A stretch of DNA of 7,331 nucleotides from Oscillospiraceae bacterium (lineage in GTDB: Bacteria > Bacillota > Clostridia > Oscillospirales > Oscillospiraceae). Below the pieces are notes generated by a model. That model searched no databases. It was not told the origin of the DNA and saw nothing but the letters and a program-made list of their open reading frames with translations. How positions within the stretch are numbered: position 1 is the stretch's first letter; the number at the start of each line of letters is the position of its first letter. The DNA lies in NCBI GenBank assembly GCA_020025715.1, contig JAHHRQ010000082.1:1-7331 (forward strand), read 5' to 3'. Both the position numbers and the translations under genes were made by a program. Shown here piece after piece: positions 1 through 6,790 of the stretch.

Positions 1-2
1 AA

Positions 3-40
3 AAAAACGACACTGTACCAAAATGTACTGTGTCGTTTTT
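3..40 (-). terminator. Rho-independent terminator, probably bidirectional
   Basis: Positions 8-13 (CGACAC) pair with 30-35 (GTGTCG) and 15-18 (GTAC) with 25-28 (GTAC), with one T-T mismatch (14/29) and a 6-nt loop. The stem is flanked by A's at 1-7 and T's at 36-40. Read leftward, the hairpin is followed by seven T's, so it should end the efp/zinc-ribbon transcript, whose last stop codon lies at 72-74. Read rightward it is followed by five T's, so it could also terminate a gene entering from the left of the window. Confidence 0.85.
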
Positions 41-71
41 AATTAACTATTTACGGAAAAGCTCAGTCCAA

Positions 72-521
72 TCAGTCTGCGTTAAGCACAATGCTTGCTC
101 CGCAGCCGGGGCAGACGGTTTCGCCTACTTCAAAGACTTCCTCATTAACAATAATGGGGCCTCCGCAGTTAGGGCAGTGAAGCTCATACTCAGCGTCATC
201 ATCATCGCATCCGCAGCAGCTTCCGCATTCTCCGCCGCAGCCTTCTTCATCATCGTAATCGTCCTCATCGTCCAGATCCTCAAAGTCCTCCGGACGGTCA
301 AGGTCGCAGGTGATTTCCTCAAGATAGCTCAGTTCTTCGGCTATCTCGTCGAGGGCATCAGCGTAATCGTTATCGCTTTCCTGAAGGTCTTCAATTTCGT
401 GGGCCATCTGGCTTAAAAGCTCAGTAAGAGCGCCCCAGAGTTTGCCGTCTCTGGACTCAGGCTCTACGCCCAATCCCTCGACCAGTCCCTTTAGATAAGC
501 GGCTTTTTCAACAACTGTCAT
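72..521 (-). CDS. CD1247-type acidic zinc-ribbon protein, function unknown
   Basis: A 149-residue soluble protein. The N-terminus (VEKAAYLKGLVEGLGVE, residues 4-20) resembles the clostridial family annotated as 'CD1247 N-terminal domain-containing', which often sits beside efp; this is recognition from memory, not a search. Residues 40-70 look like an acidic helix or coiled coil. Residues 73-94 are almost entirely D/E. A cysteine cluster follows (C95, C99, C102, C103, C105), then a zinc-ribbon-like pair, C116-x2-C119 and C137-x2-C140. No signal peptide or membrane segment is seen, so it should be cytoplasmic. The start at 519-521 is fixed by AGGAGG at 530-535, 8 nt upstream. It lies 39 nt downstream of efp with no terminator between, so the two are very probably cotranscribed. 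Metal binding is inferred from the cysteine spacing; the biochemical role is unknown. Confidence 0.8.
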   Translation of the reverse strand: MTVVEKAAYLKGLVEGLGVEPESRDGKLWGALTELLSQMAHEIEDLQESDNDYADALDEIAEELSYLEEITCDLDRPEDFEDLDDEDDYDDEEGCGGECGSCCGCDDDDAEYELHCPNCGGPIIVNEEVFEVGETVCPGCGASIVLNAD

Positions 522-560
522 AATGAAAACCTCCTGTTCGCCGTAGTTCGGCTTTTAAAA

Positions 561-1118
561 TTAAGCTCTGGAGAGATACTCGCCGGTGCGGGTGTCAATC
601 TTGATGACTTCGCCGGGCTCGATGAAGAGGGGAACCTTGATCTCAGCGCCGGTCTCAACAGTAGCGGGCTTGGTAGCGTTGGTAGCAGTGTTGCCTGCGA
701 AACCGGGATCGGTCTCGGTAACCTCAAGCTCTACGAAGAAGGGAGGCTCAACGTTGAAAACCTTTCCCTTGTAGGAATAAATGGTGCACTCCATGTTCTC
801 TTTAACGAACTTGAAGCTATCGGACAGAACGCTCTCGTCTACGGGCTCCAGCTCGTAGGTCTCGGGGTTCATGAAGTAGTAAAGGTTGCCGTCGTTGTAG
901 CTGTACTCCATGGTCATACGGTCAACGGTAGCACTCTCAAACTTAGCGGTAGGGTTGAAAGAAGTTTCGGTGACGGCGCCGGTAATAACGTTCTTCATCT
1001 TGGTGCGGACGAAAGCTGCACCTTTACCGGGCTTAACGTGCTGAAACTCCACGACCTGCATAACCTGGCCGTCCATCTCAAAAGTAACGCCGTTTCTGAA
1101 ATCTCCTGCTGTAATCAT
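561..1118 (-). CDS. efp: Elongation factor P
   Basis: Full-length EF-P (185 aa, the usual size). EF-P binds ribosomes between the P and E sites and relieves stalling at consecutive prolines by promoting peptide-bond formation. The N-terminal KOW-like domain covers about residues 3-60 and carries the loop HVKPGKGAA with K32 at the tip, the position that is post-translationally modified in other bacteria. Two OB-fold domains follow (about 67-125 and 129-185). The family signature is seen at residues 150-169 (K150, G157, VP at 162-163, G169), and the protein ends in the typical GEYLSRA. The ATG at 1116-1118 has GGGAGG at 1127-1132, 8 nt upstream. A sigma-A-like promoter lies at 1160-1188. No EF-P modification gene is visible in the window, so the modification of K32 cannot be told. 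Confidence 0.97.
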   Translation of the reverse strand: MITAGDFRNGVTFEMDGQVMQVVEFQHVKPGKGAAFVRTKMKNVITGAVTETSFNPTAKFESATVDRMTMEYSYNDGNLYYFMNPETYELEPVDESVLSDSFKFVKENMECTIYSYKGKVFNVEPPFFVELEVTETDPGFAGNTATNATKPATVETGAEIKVPLFIEPGEVIKIDTRTGEYLSRA

Positions 1119-1159
1119 AAAAGGGACCTCCCAATTTTTTATTTACTATTAGCCTTAAC

Positions 1160-1188
1160 ATTTTACAGTATATATCGCTTTTTTGCAA
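1160..1188 (-). promoter_or_regulatory. Sigma-A-type promoter of efp
   Basis: On the minus strand, TTGCAA (1183-1188) is followed by a 17-bp spacer and TAAAAT (1160-1165). This is a good match to the housekeeping consensus with optimal spacing. Transcription would begin near 1153, giving a 5' leader of roughly 35 nt before the efp ATG. The promoter lies in the 100-bp gap between the kinase stop and efp. No hairpin terminator is seen in this gap, so efp may also receive readthrough from the upstream kinase transcript. Confidence 0.65.
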
Positions 1189-1218
1189 GTATATTTTCTC
1201 TTATTTACGAATGTTCCG

Positions 1219-2616
1219 CTAAATTCCCGTCTCTTCTGCGGTAGCTCTGGGAAAGCTCACTATAAATTTAGAGCCCTGAGGTTTATTTGCCCCCACTGCA
1301 ATACTTCCGCCGTGGGCCTGCACCGCATCATGGACAATGCTCAGACCCAAGCCGCTGCCGCCCGCTTCTCTGGAACGGGCCTTGTCCACACGGTAGAATC
1401 TTGCAAAAATATTAAGCCTGTCCTCCTCCGGTATGCCTATACCGGTATCGGCAACGGTGAGCTTAATCTTGTCCTCGTCTCCGTTTAAAGTGAGGAAAAC
1501 GCTGCCGCCGGGCACATTATATTTAACGGCATTTTCAATAAGGTTAAATATTATATGGAACATGTCGTCCACATTTGCCATTACTACACAGCCGTCATCA
1601 AGACTGCACTTGAATTTGACCTCCCGCTCCTTTGCAAGAGGTTTCAGCACTGCAAGAGCATCGAGAGTTGTCTGCTTCATATCCACCGGCTCCGGCACTA
1701 CCTGCACATCATCGTCAAGCCTTGATAAATCGAGAAGCTTTTCCGTTGTGCGCTGGAGGCGCTGAGCTTCATTTCCTATATCGGTAACAAATTCCCGCAC
1801 AGTCTCCGGGTCTACATTATCGTTCTGCACTATGCTGTCGGAAAGAAGCCTGATAGAGGCCAGAGGCGTTTTTAATTCGTGAGACGCATCGGACACAAAC
1901 TGCCGCCGCTGCTTTTCCGTGGTTTCAAGGCGCTCAGTGAGATGATTGAACTCTTTTCCCAGCTCGCTTATCTCGTCCTGCCCCTTTACATCGTGCCGGT
2001 AGGTGTAATCTCCCTCCGCCACAACGTTCATGGAGTTCACAAGGGCCCGTATTCTCCGCATTATAAGCAGCACGAAGGTGCCCGCCAGAAGCAGGGCTGC
2101 AATGGCAATAATAATGGAAATTATGCTCACTTTGCTCTGCACGCCCATTATTATCTGCGCCCGCTCTCCGTCATATTCGCAGAGATACACAACGCCGGTA
2201 ATCTCCCCGCCGTAGCTTATGGGCTGGGCGTAGCTGCTGTGGAAAGCGGAATTTTTAAATTCAGAGCGGAAAACCGTTTTTCCGCCGAGAGCCGTTTTTA
2301 TATCCTCGTTATCGGTCTGTACTCCTACCGGCCCTGCACCGTCATATATGACAAGGCCGTTTTTGTCCACCACCATTATTTTTGAAAGTCCGCTTACATC
2401 AAGAAAGCGCAAAACCTCCGCAATACTCTCCCTGCCCATTTTATCAAGCCCTGCAAGGGAGGATGCAAGCACCGCGCCCCGGCCTGCCATAGAATTCTTC
2501 TTTTCCTGAAAAACCGCATCTCTGGATGAAATGAGGGGAAAAGTATTTAAAAGCAGCAGCAGAACCAGCAGCAGCGCCGTTATGAAGCTTATGAACTTAA
2601 AACGTAAGGAGTGCAT
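1219..2616 (-). CDS. Membrane sensor histidine kinase (HAMP, HisKA, HATPase_c)
   Basis: A 465-residue class I sensor kinase that should autophosphorylate on histidine and pass phosphate to the adjacent response regulator. Numbered from the ATG at 2614-2616: TM1 about 5-27; extracytoplasmic sensor about 28-161, with a PAS/CACHE-like stretch (MVVDKNGLVIYDG, 81-93); TM2 about 162-186; HAMP about 187-235; H-box SHELKTPLAS with the phospho-acceptor H246; N-box NLIENAVKYN (N358, N362); G1 box DTGIG (390-394); F box FARFYRVD (404-411); G2 box GGSGLGLS (419-426). All catalytic motifs are intact. An in-frame TTG at 2637 would add seven residues and overlap the regulator gene; I chose the ATG because GAGAGA (2623-2628) lies 6 nt before it and it directly precedes the basic/hydrophobic N-terminus. 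The layout is PhoR/WalK-like, but the cytoplasmic PAS of PhoR and WalK is absent. The ligand is unknown. Confidence 0.93.
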   Translation of the reverse strand: MHSLRFKFISFITALLLVLLLLLNTFPLISSRDAVFQEKKNSMAGRGAVLASSLAGLDKMGRESIAEVLRFLDVSGLSKIMVVDKNGLVIYDGAGPVGVQTDNEDIKTALGGKTVFRSEFKNSAFHSSYAQPISYGGEITGVVYLCEYDGERAQIIMGVQSKVSIISIIIAIAALLLAGTFVLLIMRRIRALVNSMNVVAEGDYTYRHDVKGQDEISELGKEFNHLTERLETTEKQRRQFVSDASHELKTPLASIRLLSDSIVQNDNVDPETVREFVTDIGNEAQRLQRTTEKLLDLSRLDDDVQVVPEPVDMKQTTLDALAVLKPLAKEREVKFKCSLDDGCVVMANVDDMFHIIFNLIENAVKYNVPGGSVFLTLNGDEDKIKLTVADTGIGIPEEDRLNIFARFYRVDKARSREAGGSGLGLSIVHDAVQAHGGSIAVGANKPQGSKFIVSFPRATAEETGI

Positions 2617-2626
2617 ATATATTCTC

Positions 2627-3313
2627 TCAGTCCGCAAAATAATATCCCACGCCCCATTTTGTCACAATGTACTGCGGGCTTGCGGGATTTATTTCCAGCT
2701 TCTCACGCAGGCGGCGGATATGCACGTCCACCGTTCTTGTGTCTCCCTGATAGTTATAGCCCCACACCAGATCAAGCAGACTCTCTCTGCTGTACACACG
2801 GCCCGGATTTTTCATAAGGAACAGAATAAGGTCAAATTCCTTCATGGTAAGCTCCACCGGAACACCGTTTTTACTGGCGCAGCGCCGTTCCTCGTCAACT
2901 TCAATATGACCCCTCTTAATAATTGAACTGCTCTGCTGTTCGGGCTGAGTGGTGATTGAGGCTCTCCGCAGAAGTGCCCGCACGCGGGCTTTAAGCTCAA
3001 GTATATTAAAGGGCTTTGTCATGTAATCGTCCGCCCCTGACTCAAAGCCCATAAGCAGGTCCGAGCCCTCGCTTCTGGCAGTGAGCATGATTATGGGGAC
3101 GGTGGAAAAGCCTCTTATCTCCTGACAGGCTTCAAGGCCGTTTTTCTGCGGCATCATCAGATCCAGAATAATAAGGTCATATTCACCGGTTTTTGCCATG
3201 GTTACGGCAGTCTGTCCGTCATAGCAGGCATCCACGGTATAGCCCTCATTTTCCAGATTGAATTTTATTCCCTTTACAAGCAGTTTTTCATCATCTACTA
3301 CAAGTATCTTCAT
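2627..3313 (-). CDS. OmpR/PhoB-family response regulator
   Basis: A 228-residue DNA-binding response regulator, cytoplasmic partner of the kinase 10 bp downstream. Receiver domain about 1-115: acidic pocket D7-D8, phospho-acceptor D51 in the IILDLMMP motif, T78 (switch residue) and K100 followed by P101 are all present. A short Q/S-rich linker (about 121-131) leads to a winged-helix output domain, about 132-227, with the family features LTMKEFDLILFLMKNPGRV, the TVDVHIRRLREKL recognition helix (194-206) and a TKWGVGYYF wing ending. The ATG at 3311-3313 has GGAG at 3323-3326, 8-9 nt upstream and inside the preceding ComEA-like coding region, whose 3' end overlaps this gene by 23 bp. Such overlap suggests coupled translation. 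Length and motifs are normal; the regulon cannot be read from sequence. Confidence 0.95.
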   Translation of the reverse strand: MKILVVDDEKLLVKGIKFNLENEGYTVDACYDGQTAVTMAKTGEYDLIILDLMMPQKNGLEACQEIRGFSTVPIIMLTARSEGSDLLMGFESGADDYMTKPFNILELKARVRALLRRASITTQPEQQSSSIIKRGHIEVDEERRCASKNGVPVELTMKEFDLILFLMKNPGRVYSRESLLDLVWGYNYQGDTRTVDVHIRRLREKLEINPASPQYIVTKWGVGYYFAD

Positions 3314-3737
3314 TATCTATTTCTCCAACCGTGATGTCCGCCGATATGGCGCTAAATCTGGCCTTTCCTATGCCGGAGACATCCATTATATCTTCGATAC
3401 TTTTAAATTTTCCTTTTTCAGCCCTGTAATTTACAATCTCTTCCGCCAGAGCCGGCCCTATCCCTGTAAGTTCATCCAGTTCAGCCGCAGTGGCAGTGTT
3501 TATATTGAGAAGTGTGCTTTCGATTTCCTCCTCAAGTGCCTCTTCCTGCGCTGCTTCGGGGCTGATTTGTTCCGGAACTTCCGTCTTTTCAGGTCTTTTT
3601 TCCGCTTTCTGAGACTGGGAGGTTTTAATCACAACTTCCCTTTTAGGTGCAAAAAATGCAGCCTTTACAGCTATTATCGCTGTAACACCCAGACATAGGG
3701 CAAGAGAAATGCCCACAAATTTTCTGCCGCTTATCAT
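3291..3737 (-). CDS. ComEA-like membrane-anchored helix-hairpin-helix DNA-binding protein
   Basis: A 148-residue protein with one N-terminal membrane segment (about 7-29), an extracellular charged linker rich in K, E, Q and P (31-75), and a C-terminal tandem helix-hairpin-helix domain (about 76-137) beginning LLNINTATAAELDELTGIG, the classic ComEA signature. Hairpins are at LTGIGPALAEEI (90-101) and VSGIGKARFSAI (120-131). ComEA proteins bind double-stranded DNA non-specifically at the outer face of the membrane and help transformation uptake. This one is short: the SLBB domain found between anchor and HhH in Bacillus-type ComEA is missing. No comEC or comEB is nearby, so an uptake role is inferred only from the family. 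The ATG at 3735-3737 is preferred over an in-frame TTG at 3747-3749, because that TTG overlaps the ribosome binding site GGAGG (3743-3747). It overlaps the response regulator gene by 23 bp. Confidence 0.85.
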   Translation of the reverse strand: MISGRKFVGISLALCLGVTAIIAVKAAFFAPKREVVIKTSQSQKAEKRPEKTEVPEQISPEAAQEEALEEEIESTLLNINTATAAELDELTGIGPALAEEIVNYRAEKGKFKSIEDIMDVSGIGKARFSAISADITVGEIDNEDTCSR

Positions 3738-3742
3738 AACCG

Positions 3743-3747
3743 CCTCC
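3743..3747 (-). promoter_or_regulatory. Ribosome binding site deciding the ComEA-like start
   Basis: GGAGG on the minus strand lies 5 nt before the ATG at 3735-3737. A possible upstream TTG start at 3747-3749 overlaps this site and could not use it, so the shorter 148-residue reading is favoured. Confidence 0.7.
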
Positions 3748-3790
3748 AAAATAGTAGATTCGCCATTTTAAGGCTTTATTTATTTTTGAG

Positions 3791-3819
3791 TTGCAAAAAT
3801 CGGGTTAAAACTCTATAAT
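3791..3819 (+). promoter_or_regulatory. Sigma-A-type promoter of the carboxypeptidase gene
   Basis: TTGCAA (3791-3796), a 17-bp spacer and a perfect TATAAT (3814-3819) precede the gene on the plus strand. Transcription should start near 3826, giving a leader of about 50 nt. A GGGAG ribosome binding site follows at 3866-3870, 6 nt before the ATG. The same intergenic region (3738-3876) must also carry the promoter of the leftward ComEA-like/two-component block. I could not place that one confidently: a TAAAAT-like box is present on the minus strand near 3765-3770, but its spacing to the palindromic TTGCAA is 20 bp. Confidence 0.75.
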
Positions 3820-3876
3820 AATATCTGTATACTTTTATATAACTATAACACATTATCTGAAAAACGGGAGAACAAA

Positions 3877-5469
3877 ATGAAAAAATTAAAAATTTTCCCT
3901 TTGATTCTGGCAATCTGCCTTATCTTTGCTTTCGGCGCCCCCGCAGCTTTTGCTCTGGAGGAACCTAACATCGGCGCTCAGGCCGCAGTTCTGGTGGATA
4001 CCAGCACTGACTCCATTATATATTCCCGCGCCATGGATGAGCAGCGCGCCCCCGCCAGCCTTACCAAAATCATGACCGCTCTTCTGGCTCTTGAAGCCGT
4101 TGAAAAGGGCGAGGCATCCCTTGATGAAATGATTGTGGCACAGGATAACTGCCGTGAGGGGCTTGACGAGGACAGCAGTACCGCCGGAATTGTTCCGGGT
4201 ATGTCCCTTTCTTTAAATGAGCTTTTATACTGCACCCTGCTTTCATCCGCAAACGAAGCATGTAACATCATTGCAGCGAGAATCGACGGCAGCGTTGAGG
4301 CCTTCGTTGAGCACATGAACCAGCGAGCAGCGGAGCTGGGCTGTACAAACACCAACTTTGTAAACACCAACGGTCTTCCCGCAGAAAACCATTACAGCTC
4401 TGCATACGACCTTTATCTTATCACAAAGGAAGCAATTAAGCACCCGCTTTTCCTCGAAATATGCGATACAAAAAGCTATACTTCCGCCCTGCCGGAGATC
4501 AACAACGGCAAGCCCATGGAAAACTCCAACGCCCTCATAAACCCCAATTCCCCTTACAACATGAATAACTACGTTTATGAGCACGCACACGGCGTAAAGA
4601 CCGGCTACACCAGAGCTGCCGGCTACTGCCTTATCTCTACCGCCCAAAAAGACGGCATAAATCTGGTTGCAGTTGTTCTGGGCTGTGACGGCTGGCTTAA
4701 CGCTCAGATTGAGGAATACAAGAACTTTGAAGATTCTATCGCCCTTTATAACTGGGCCTTTGATAACTTTGAATATCAGACCGTTATAAACGCATCCCAG
4801 CCTCTGGGTAAAACCAATCCCATTGAAAACGCAGCCGGAAAAGGCGTTGCAATTTTAAAGCCTGAAAAGAATATTGAGCTGCTGCTGCCCAAGGAGCTTA
4901 CTCCTGAGGATATAGAGGTTGTGCCCTCCCTCAATTCCGAAACTCTTGAGGCACCTATTGCCGCCGGTACCGTTCTGGGTAAGGCAAAGGTCTTTATAGA
5001 CGGCAAGGAATACGGAACCATTAACCTTGTTGCAAGTGAGGATGTTGAGCTTTCCGGCGGTCTTGTGTTCATGCAGAAGCTGAAGGCCTTCTTCTCCCAG
5101 ACATGGCTCATAGTTCTGCTGAGTATAGTGATTATAGTAGGCGGCGGTTTCCTCGCCCTTTACCTCCACTATCGCCACTTAAGAAATGAGCACATCAAAA
5201 AGCGCAGACTTATGGAGCAGCGCAGAGCCGAAGAGGAGCGCAGAAAGTGGGAAGAGGAAAACGGCGTAACCGACCCCGACATTTCATATGAGGACGACCT
5301 TTATTCCGGCATGAACTTCTCCGACATAAACAAAGACGACATCGGTTCCTCCTCCGAATACGAGGAAGAGCTTATGAAGGAATATGAAGAAGAACAGGAC
5401 TTCCGCAGCTACGGAAGTGACGGAACCGACTCCCTTTCAGACTTTGACTGGGACGACATAGTAAAATAA
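3877..5469 (+). CDS. D-alanyl-D-alanine carboxypeptidase (DacF/PBP5 family, peptidase S11) with long cytoplasmic tail
   Basis: A 530-residue low-molecular-weight penicillin-binding protein. The family removes the terminal D-Ala from peptidoglycan pentapeptides and so controls cross-linking. A signal peptide covers about 1-26 (hydrophobic core, APAAFA before the likely cut). The transpeptidase-like domain (about 30-290) has all three active-site motifs: S61-x-x-K64 (SLTK), S124-A-N126 and K241-T-G243. A PBP5 C-terminal beta domain follows (about 298-395), then one membrane helix (about 409-431) instead of an amphipathic anchor. The remaining ~99 residues should be cytoplasmic: a basic/charged helix (432-461), then a strongly acidic, S/Y/G-rich tail ending DWDDIVK. 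Typical DacA/DacF proteins are about 380-440 aa and lack such a tail. ATG at 3877 has GGGAG 6 nt upstream. DacF versus DacB-type naming cannot be settled from sequence alone. Confidence 0.93.
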   Translation: MKKLKIFPLILAICLIFAFGAPAAFALEEPNIGAQAAVLVDTSTDSIIYSRAMDEQRAPASLTKIMTALLALEAVEKGEASLDEMIVAQDNCREGLDEDSSTAGIVPGMSLSLNELLYCTLLSSANEACNIIAARIDGSVEAFVEHMNQRAAELGCTNTNFVNTNGLPAENHYSSAYDLYLITKEAIKHPLFLEICDTKSYTSALPEINNGKPMENSNALINPNSPYNMNNYVYEHAHGVKTGYTRAAGYCLISTAQKDGINLVAVVLGCDGWLNAQIEEYKNFEDSIALYNWAFDNFEYQTVINASQPLGKTNPIENAAGKGVAILKPEKNIELLLPKELTPEDIEVVPSLNSETLEAPIAAGTVLGKAKVFIDGKEYGTINLVASEDVELSGGLVFMQKLKAFFSQTWLIVLLSIVIIVGGGFLALYLHYRHLRNEHIKKRRLMEQRRAEEERRKWEEENGVTDPDISYEDDLYSGMNFSDINKDDIGSSSEYEEELMKEYEEEQDFRSYGSDGTDSLSDFDWDDIVK

Positions 5470-5480
5470 CAGATCTTAAT

Positions 5481-5504
5481 GACCGCACGGCAATCCGTGC
5501 GGTC
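5481..5504 (+). other. Perfect intercistronic hairpin between carboxypeptidase gene and rarA
   Basis: GACCGCACGG (5481-5490) pairs perfectly with CCGTGCGGTC (5495-5504) around a 4-nt CAAT loop, a 10-bp GC-rich stem 11 nt after the carboxypeptidase stop codon. It is followed by AATCTTAAAA rather than a run of T's, in either direction, so it is not a standard intrinsic terminator. It may be a weak terminator, a processing site or a 3'-end stabiliser that separates expression of the two genes. No convincing promoter is visible in the remaining short gap before the rarA ribosome binding site. Confidence 0.7.
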
Positions 5505-5530
5505 AATCTTAAAATACAGGAGGCGGCAGA

Positions 5531-6781
5531 ATGTACAGACCCCTTGCAGATGAAATCAGACCCGACAGCATCGACGATGTAGTAGGTCAGAAGCATATAT
5601 TAGGCGAAGGCGCAATGCTCCGGCGTATAATCGACAGCGCACAGATACCAAACATGATTTTCTACGGTCCCTCCGGCACCGGAAAAACCACTGTCGCCCG
5701 CATCATAGCCCAGAAAACCAACCGTACACTGAGAAAGCTCAACGCCACTACGGCGGGCATTGCTGATATAAAACAGATAATCGACGAGCTGGACACCTTT
5801 CTGACCCCCGGCGGCGTGCTTTTATATCTGGACGAGATACAGTATTTCAACAAGAAACAGCAGCAGTCCCTTCTTGAATTTATAGAGGACGGACGCATCA
5901 CCCTTATAGCATCAACCACCGAAAATCCCTATTTCTGCGTGTTTAACGCAATACTCAGCCGTTCAACGGTGTTTGAATTCAAGGCCGTTCCCACCTCTGA
6001 GATTGAAAAGGCAGTAACAAGAGCGGTGGGTATTATGAACTCCCGCCGTGAAACTCCGGCAAAGCTTGAAGACGGCGTTATAAAAAGAATCGCAATGTCC
6101 TGCGGCGGCGATGTACGAAAGGCGGTAAACTCTGTTGAGCTGCTTTTCTCCGCCTCCTTCGACAGAGACATTATAACTCTTGCCGACGCCACCGCCATTT
6201 CCCAGAAAAGCGCCATGCGCTACGACAGAGAGGGAGACGAGCATTTCGACATTCTCTCCGCCCTTATGAAGTCGCTCCGCGGCTCCGACCCGGACGCTGC
6301 CCTTCATTATCTGGCAAGACTTCTGGAGGTGGGAGACCTCACCGGCGCGTGCCGGCGTATTCTCTGCTCTGCCAGTGAAGATGTTGGGCTTGCCTATCCT
6401 CAGGCGGTTCCAATAGTGAAAGCCTGTGTGGATTCCGCTCTCCAGTTAGGTCTGCCGGAGGGCAGACTTCCCCTTGCAGAGGCATGTATTTTACTTGCCA
6501 CATGGCCTAAATCCAACTCCGCATATAAGGGAATAAACAAGGCCATTGCAGACGTAAAGGCAGGCAGAACCGGCAACATCCCCCGTGAGCTTCAAAATGT
6601 CCACGCCGACGGCACCGGCTTTGAGCGTGAGCAGGGCTACAAGTACCCCCATGACTATCCCGGTCACTGGGTACGCCAGCAGTATCTGCCAAGCGAAATT
6701 AAAAACACCCGCTATTACGAATACGGCGACAACAAGATAGAGCAGCTTGCAAAAAGCTACTGGGACGAGATAAAGAAATAG
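5531..6781 (+). CDS. rarA: Replication-associated recombination protein A (RarA/MgsA AAA+ ATPase)
   Basis: A 416-residue AAA+ ATPase of the RarA/MgsA/WRNIP1 family, which acts at stalled replication forks and interacts with SSB in studied bacteria. The protein starts directly with the conserved PLADEIRPDSIDDVVGQ. Walker A is GPSGTGKTT (46-54), Walker B LLYLDEIQ (97-104, D101/E102), sensor 1 STTENP (128-133), a likely arginine finger at SR (143-144), and sensor 2 GGDVRKAVN (192-200, R196). The C-terminal tetramerisation part includes SASEDVGLAYP (280-290), the ATWPKSNSAY segment (323-332) and the terminal YKYPHDYPGHWVRQQYLP stretch (370-387), all family hallmarks. Length is slightly below the usual 420-450. 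ATG at 5531 follows AGGAGG (5518-5523) by 7 nt. It heads a tight trio with the DUF951 and GIY-YIG genes. Confidence 0.96.
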   Translation: MYRPLADEIRPDSIDDVVGQKHILGEGAMLRRIIDSAQIPNMIFYGPSGTGKTTVARIIAQKTNRTLRKLNATTAGIADIKQIIDELDTFLTPGGVLLYLDEIQYFNKKQQQSLLEFIEDGRITLIASTTENPYFCVFNAILSRSTVFEFKAVPTSEIEKAVTRAVGIMNSRRETPAKLEDGVIKRIAMSCGGDVRKAVNSVELLFSASFDRDIITLADATAISQKSAMRYDREGDEHFDILSALMKSLRGSDPDAALHYLARLLEVGDLTGACRRILCSASEDVGLAYPQAVPIVKACVDSALQLGLPEGRLPLAEACILLATWPKSNSAYKGINKAIADVKAGRTGNIPRELQNVHADGTGFEREQGYKYPHDYPGHWVRQQYLPSEIKNTRYYEYGDNKIEQLAKSYWDEIKK

Positions 6782-6790
6782 GAGAGTGCC

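Noticed and set aside
30..416. Plus-strand open frame of 128 codons with a hydrophobic translation
   Set aside because: It lies antisense to the zinc-ribbon gene, starts inside the terminator hairpin, has no ribosome binding site, and its hydrophobic look comes from reading D/E-rich codons (GAN) in reverse.
1155..1167. TTAACA/TTTACA direct repeat upstream of efp, resembling PhoP-type boxes
   Set aside because: The two copies are only 7 bp apart in phase, not the about 11 bp of PhoB/PhoP sites, and they overlap the -10 region of an AT-rich promoter; chance is sufficient.
2617..2637. Longer kinase start at TTG (2635-2637), adding seven residues and overlapping the regulator gene
   Set aside because: The ATG at 2614-2616 has a GAGAGA site at good spacing and sits directly before the membrane segment; the TTG has only a weak upstream site.
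3822..3859. Two copies of TATCTG (3822-3827 and 3854-3859) in the carboxypeptidase leader
   Set aside because: Six-base repeats 32 bp apart in AT-rich DNA are expected by chance, and no additional copies support an operator.
3978..4647. Overlapping minus-strand open frames opposite the carboxypeptidase gene
   Set aside because: They have no ribosome binding sites or recognisable domains and are fully explained as shadows of the strong plus-strand gene with intact SxxK, SxN and KTG motifs.
5963..6307. Minus-strand open frames opposite rarA
   Set aside because: Their translations show no family features and rarA motifs are intact across the same region, so they are shadows.
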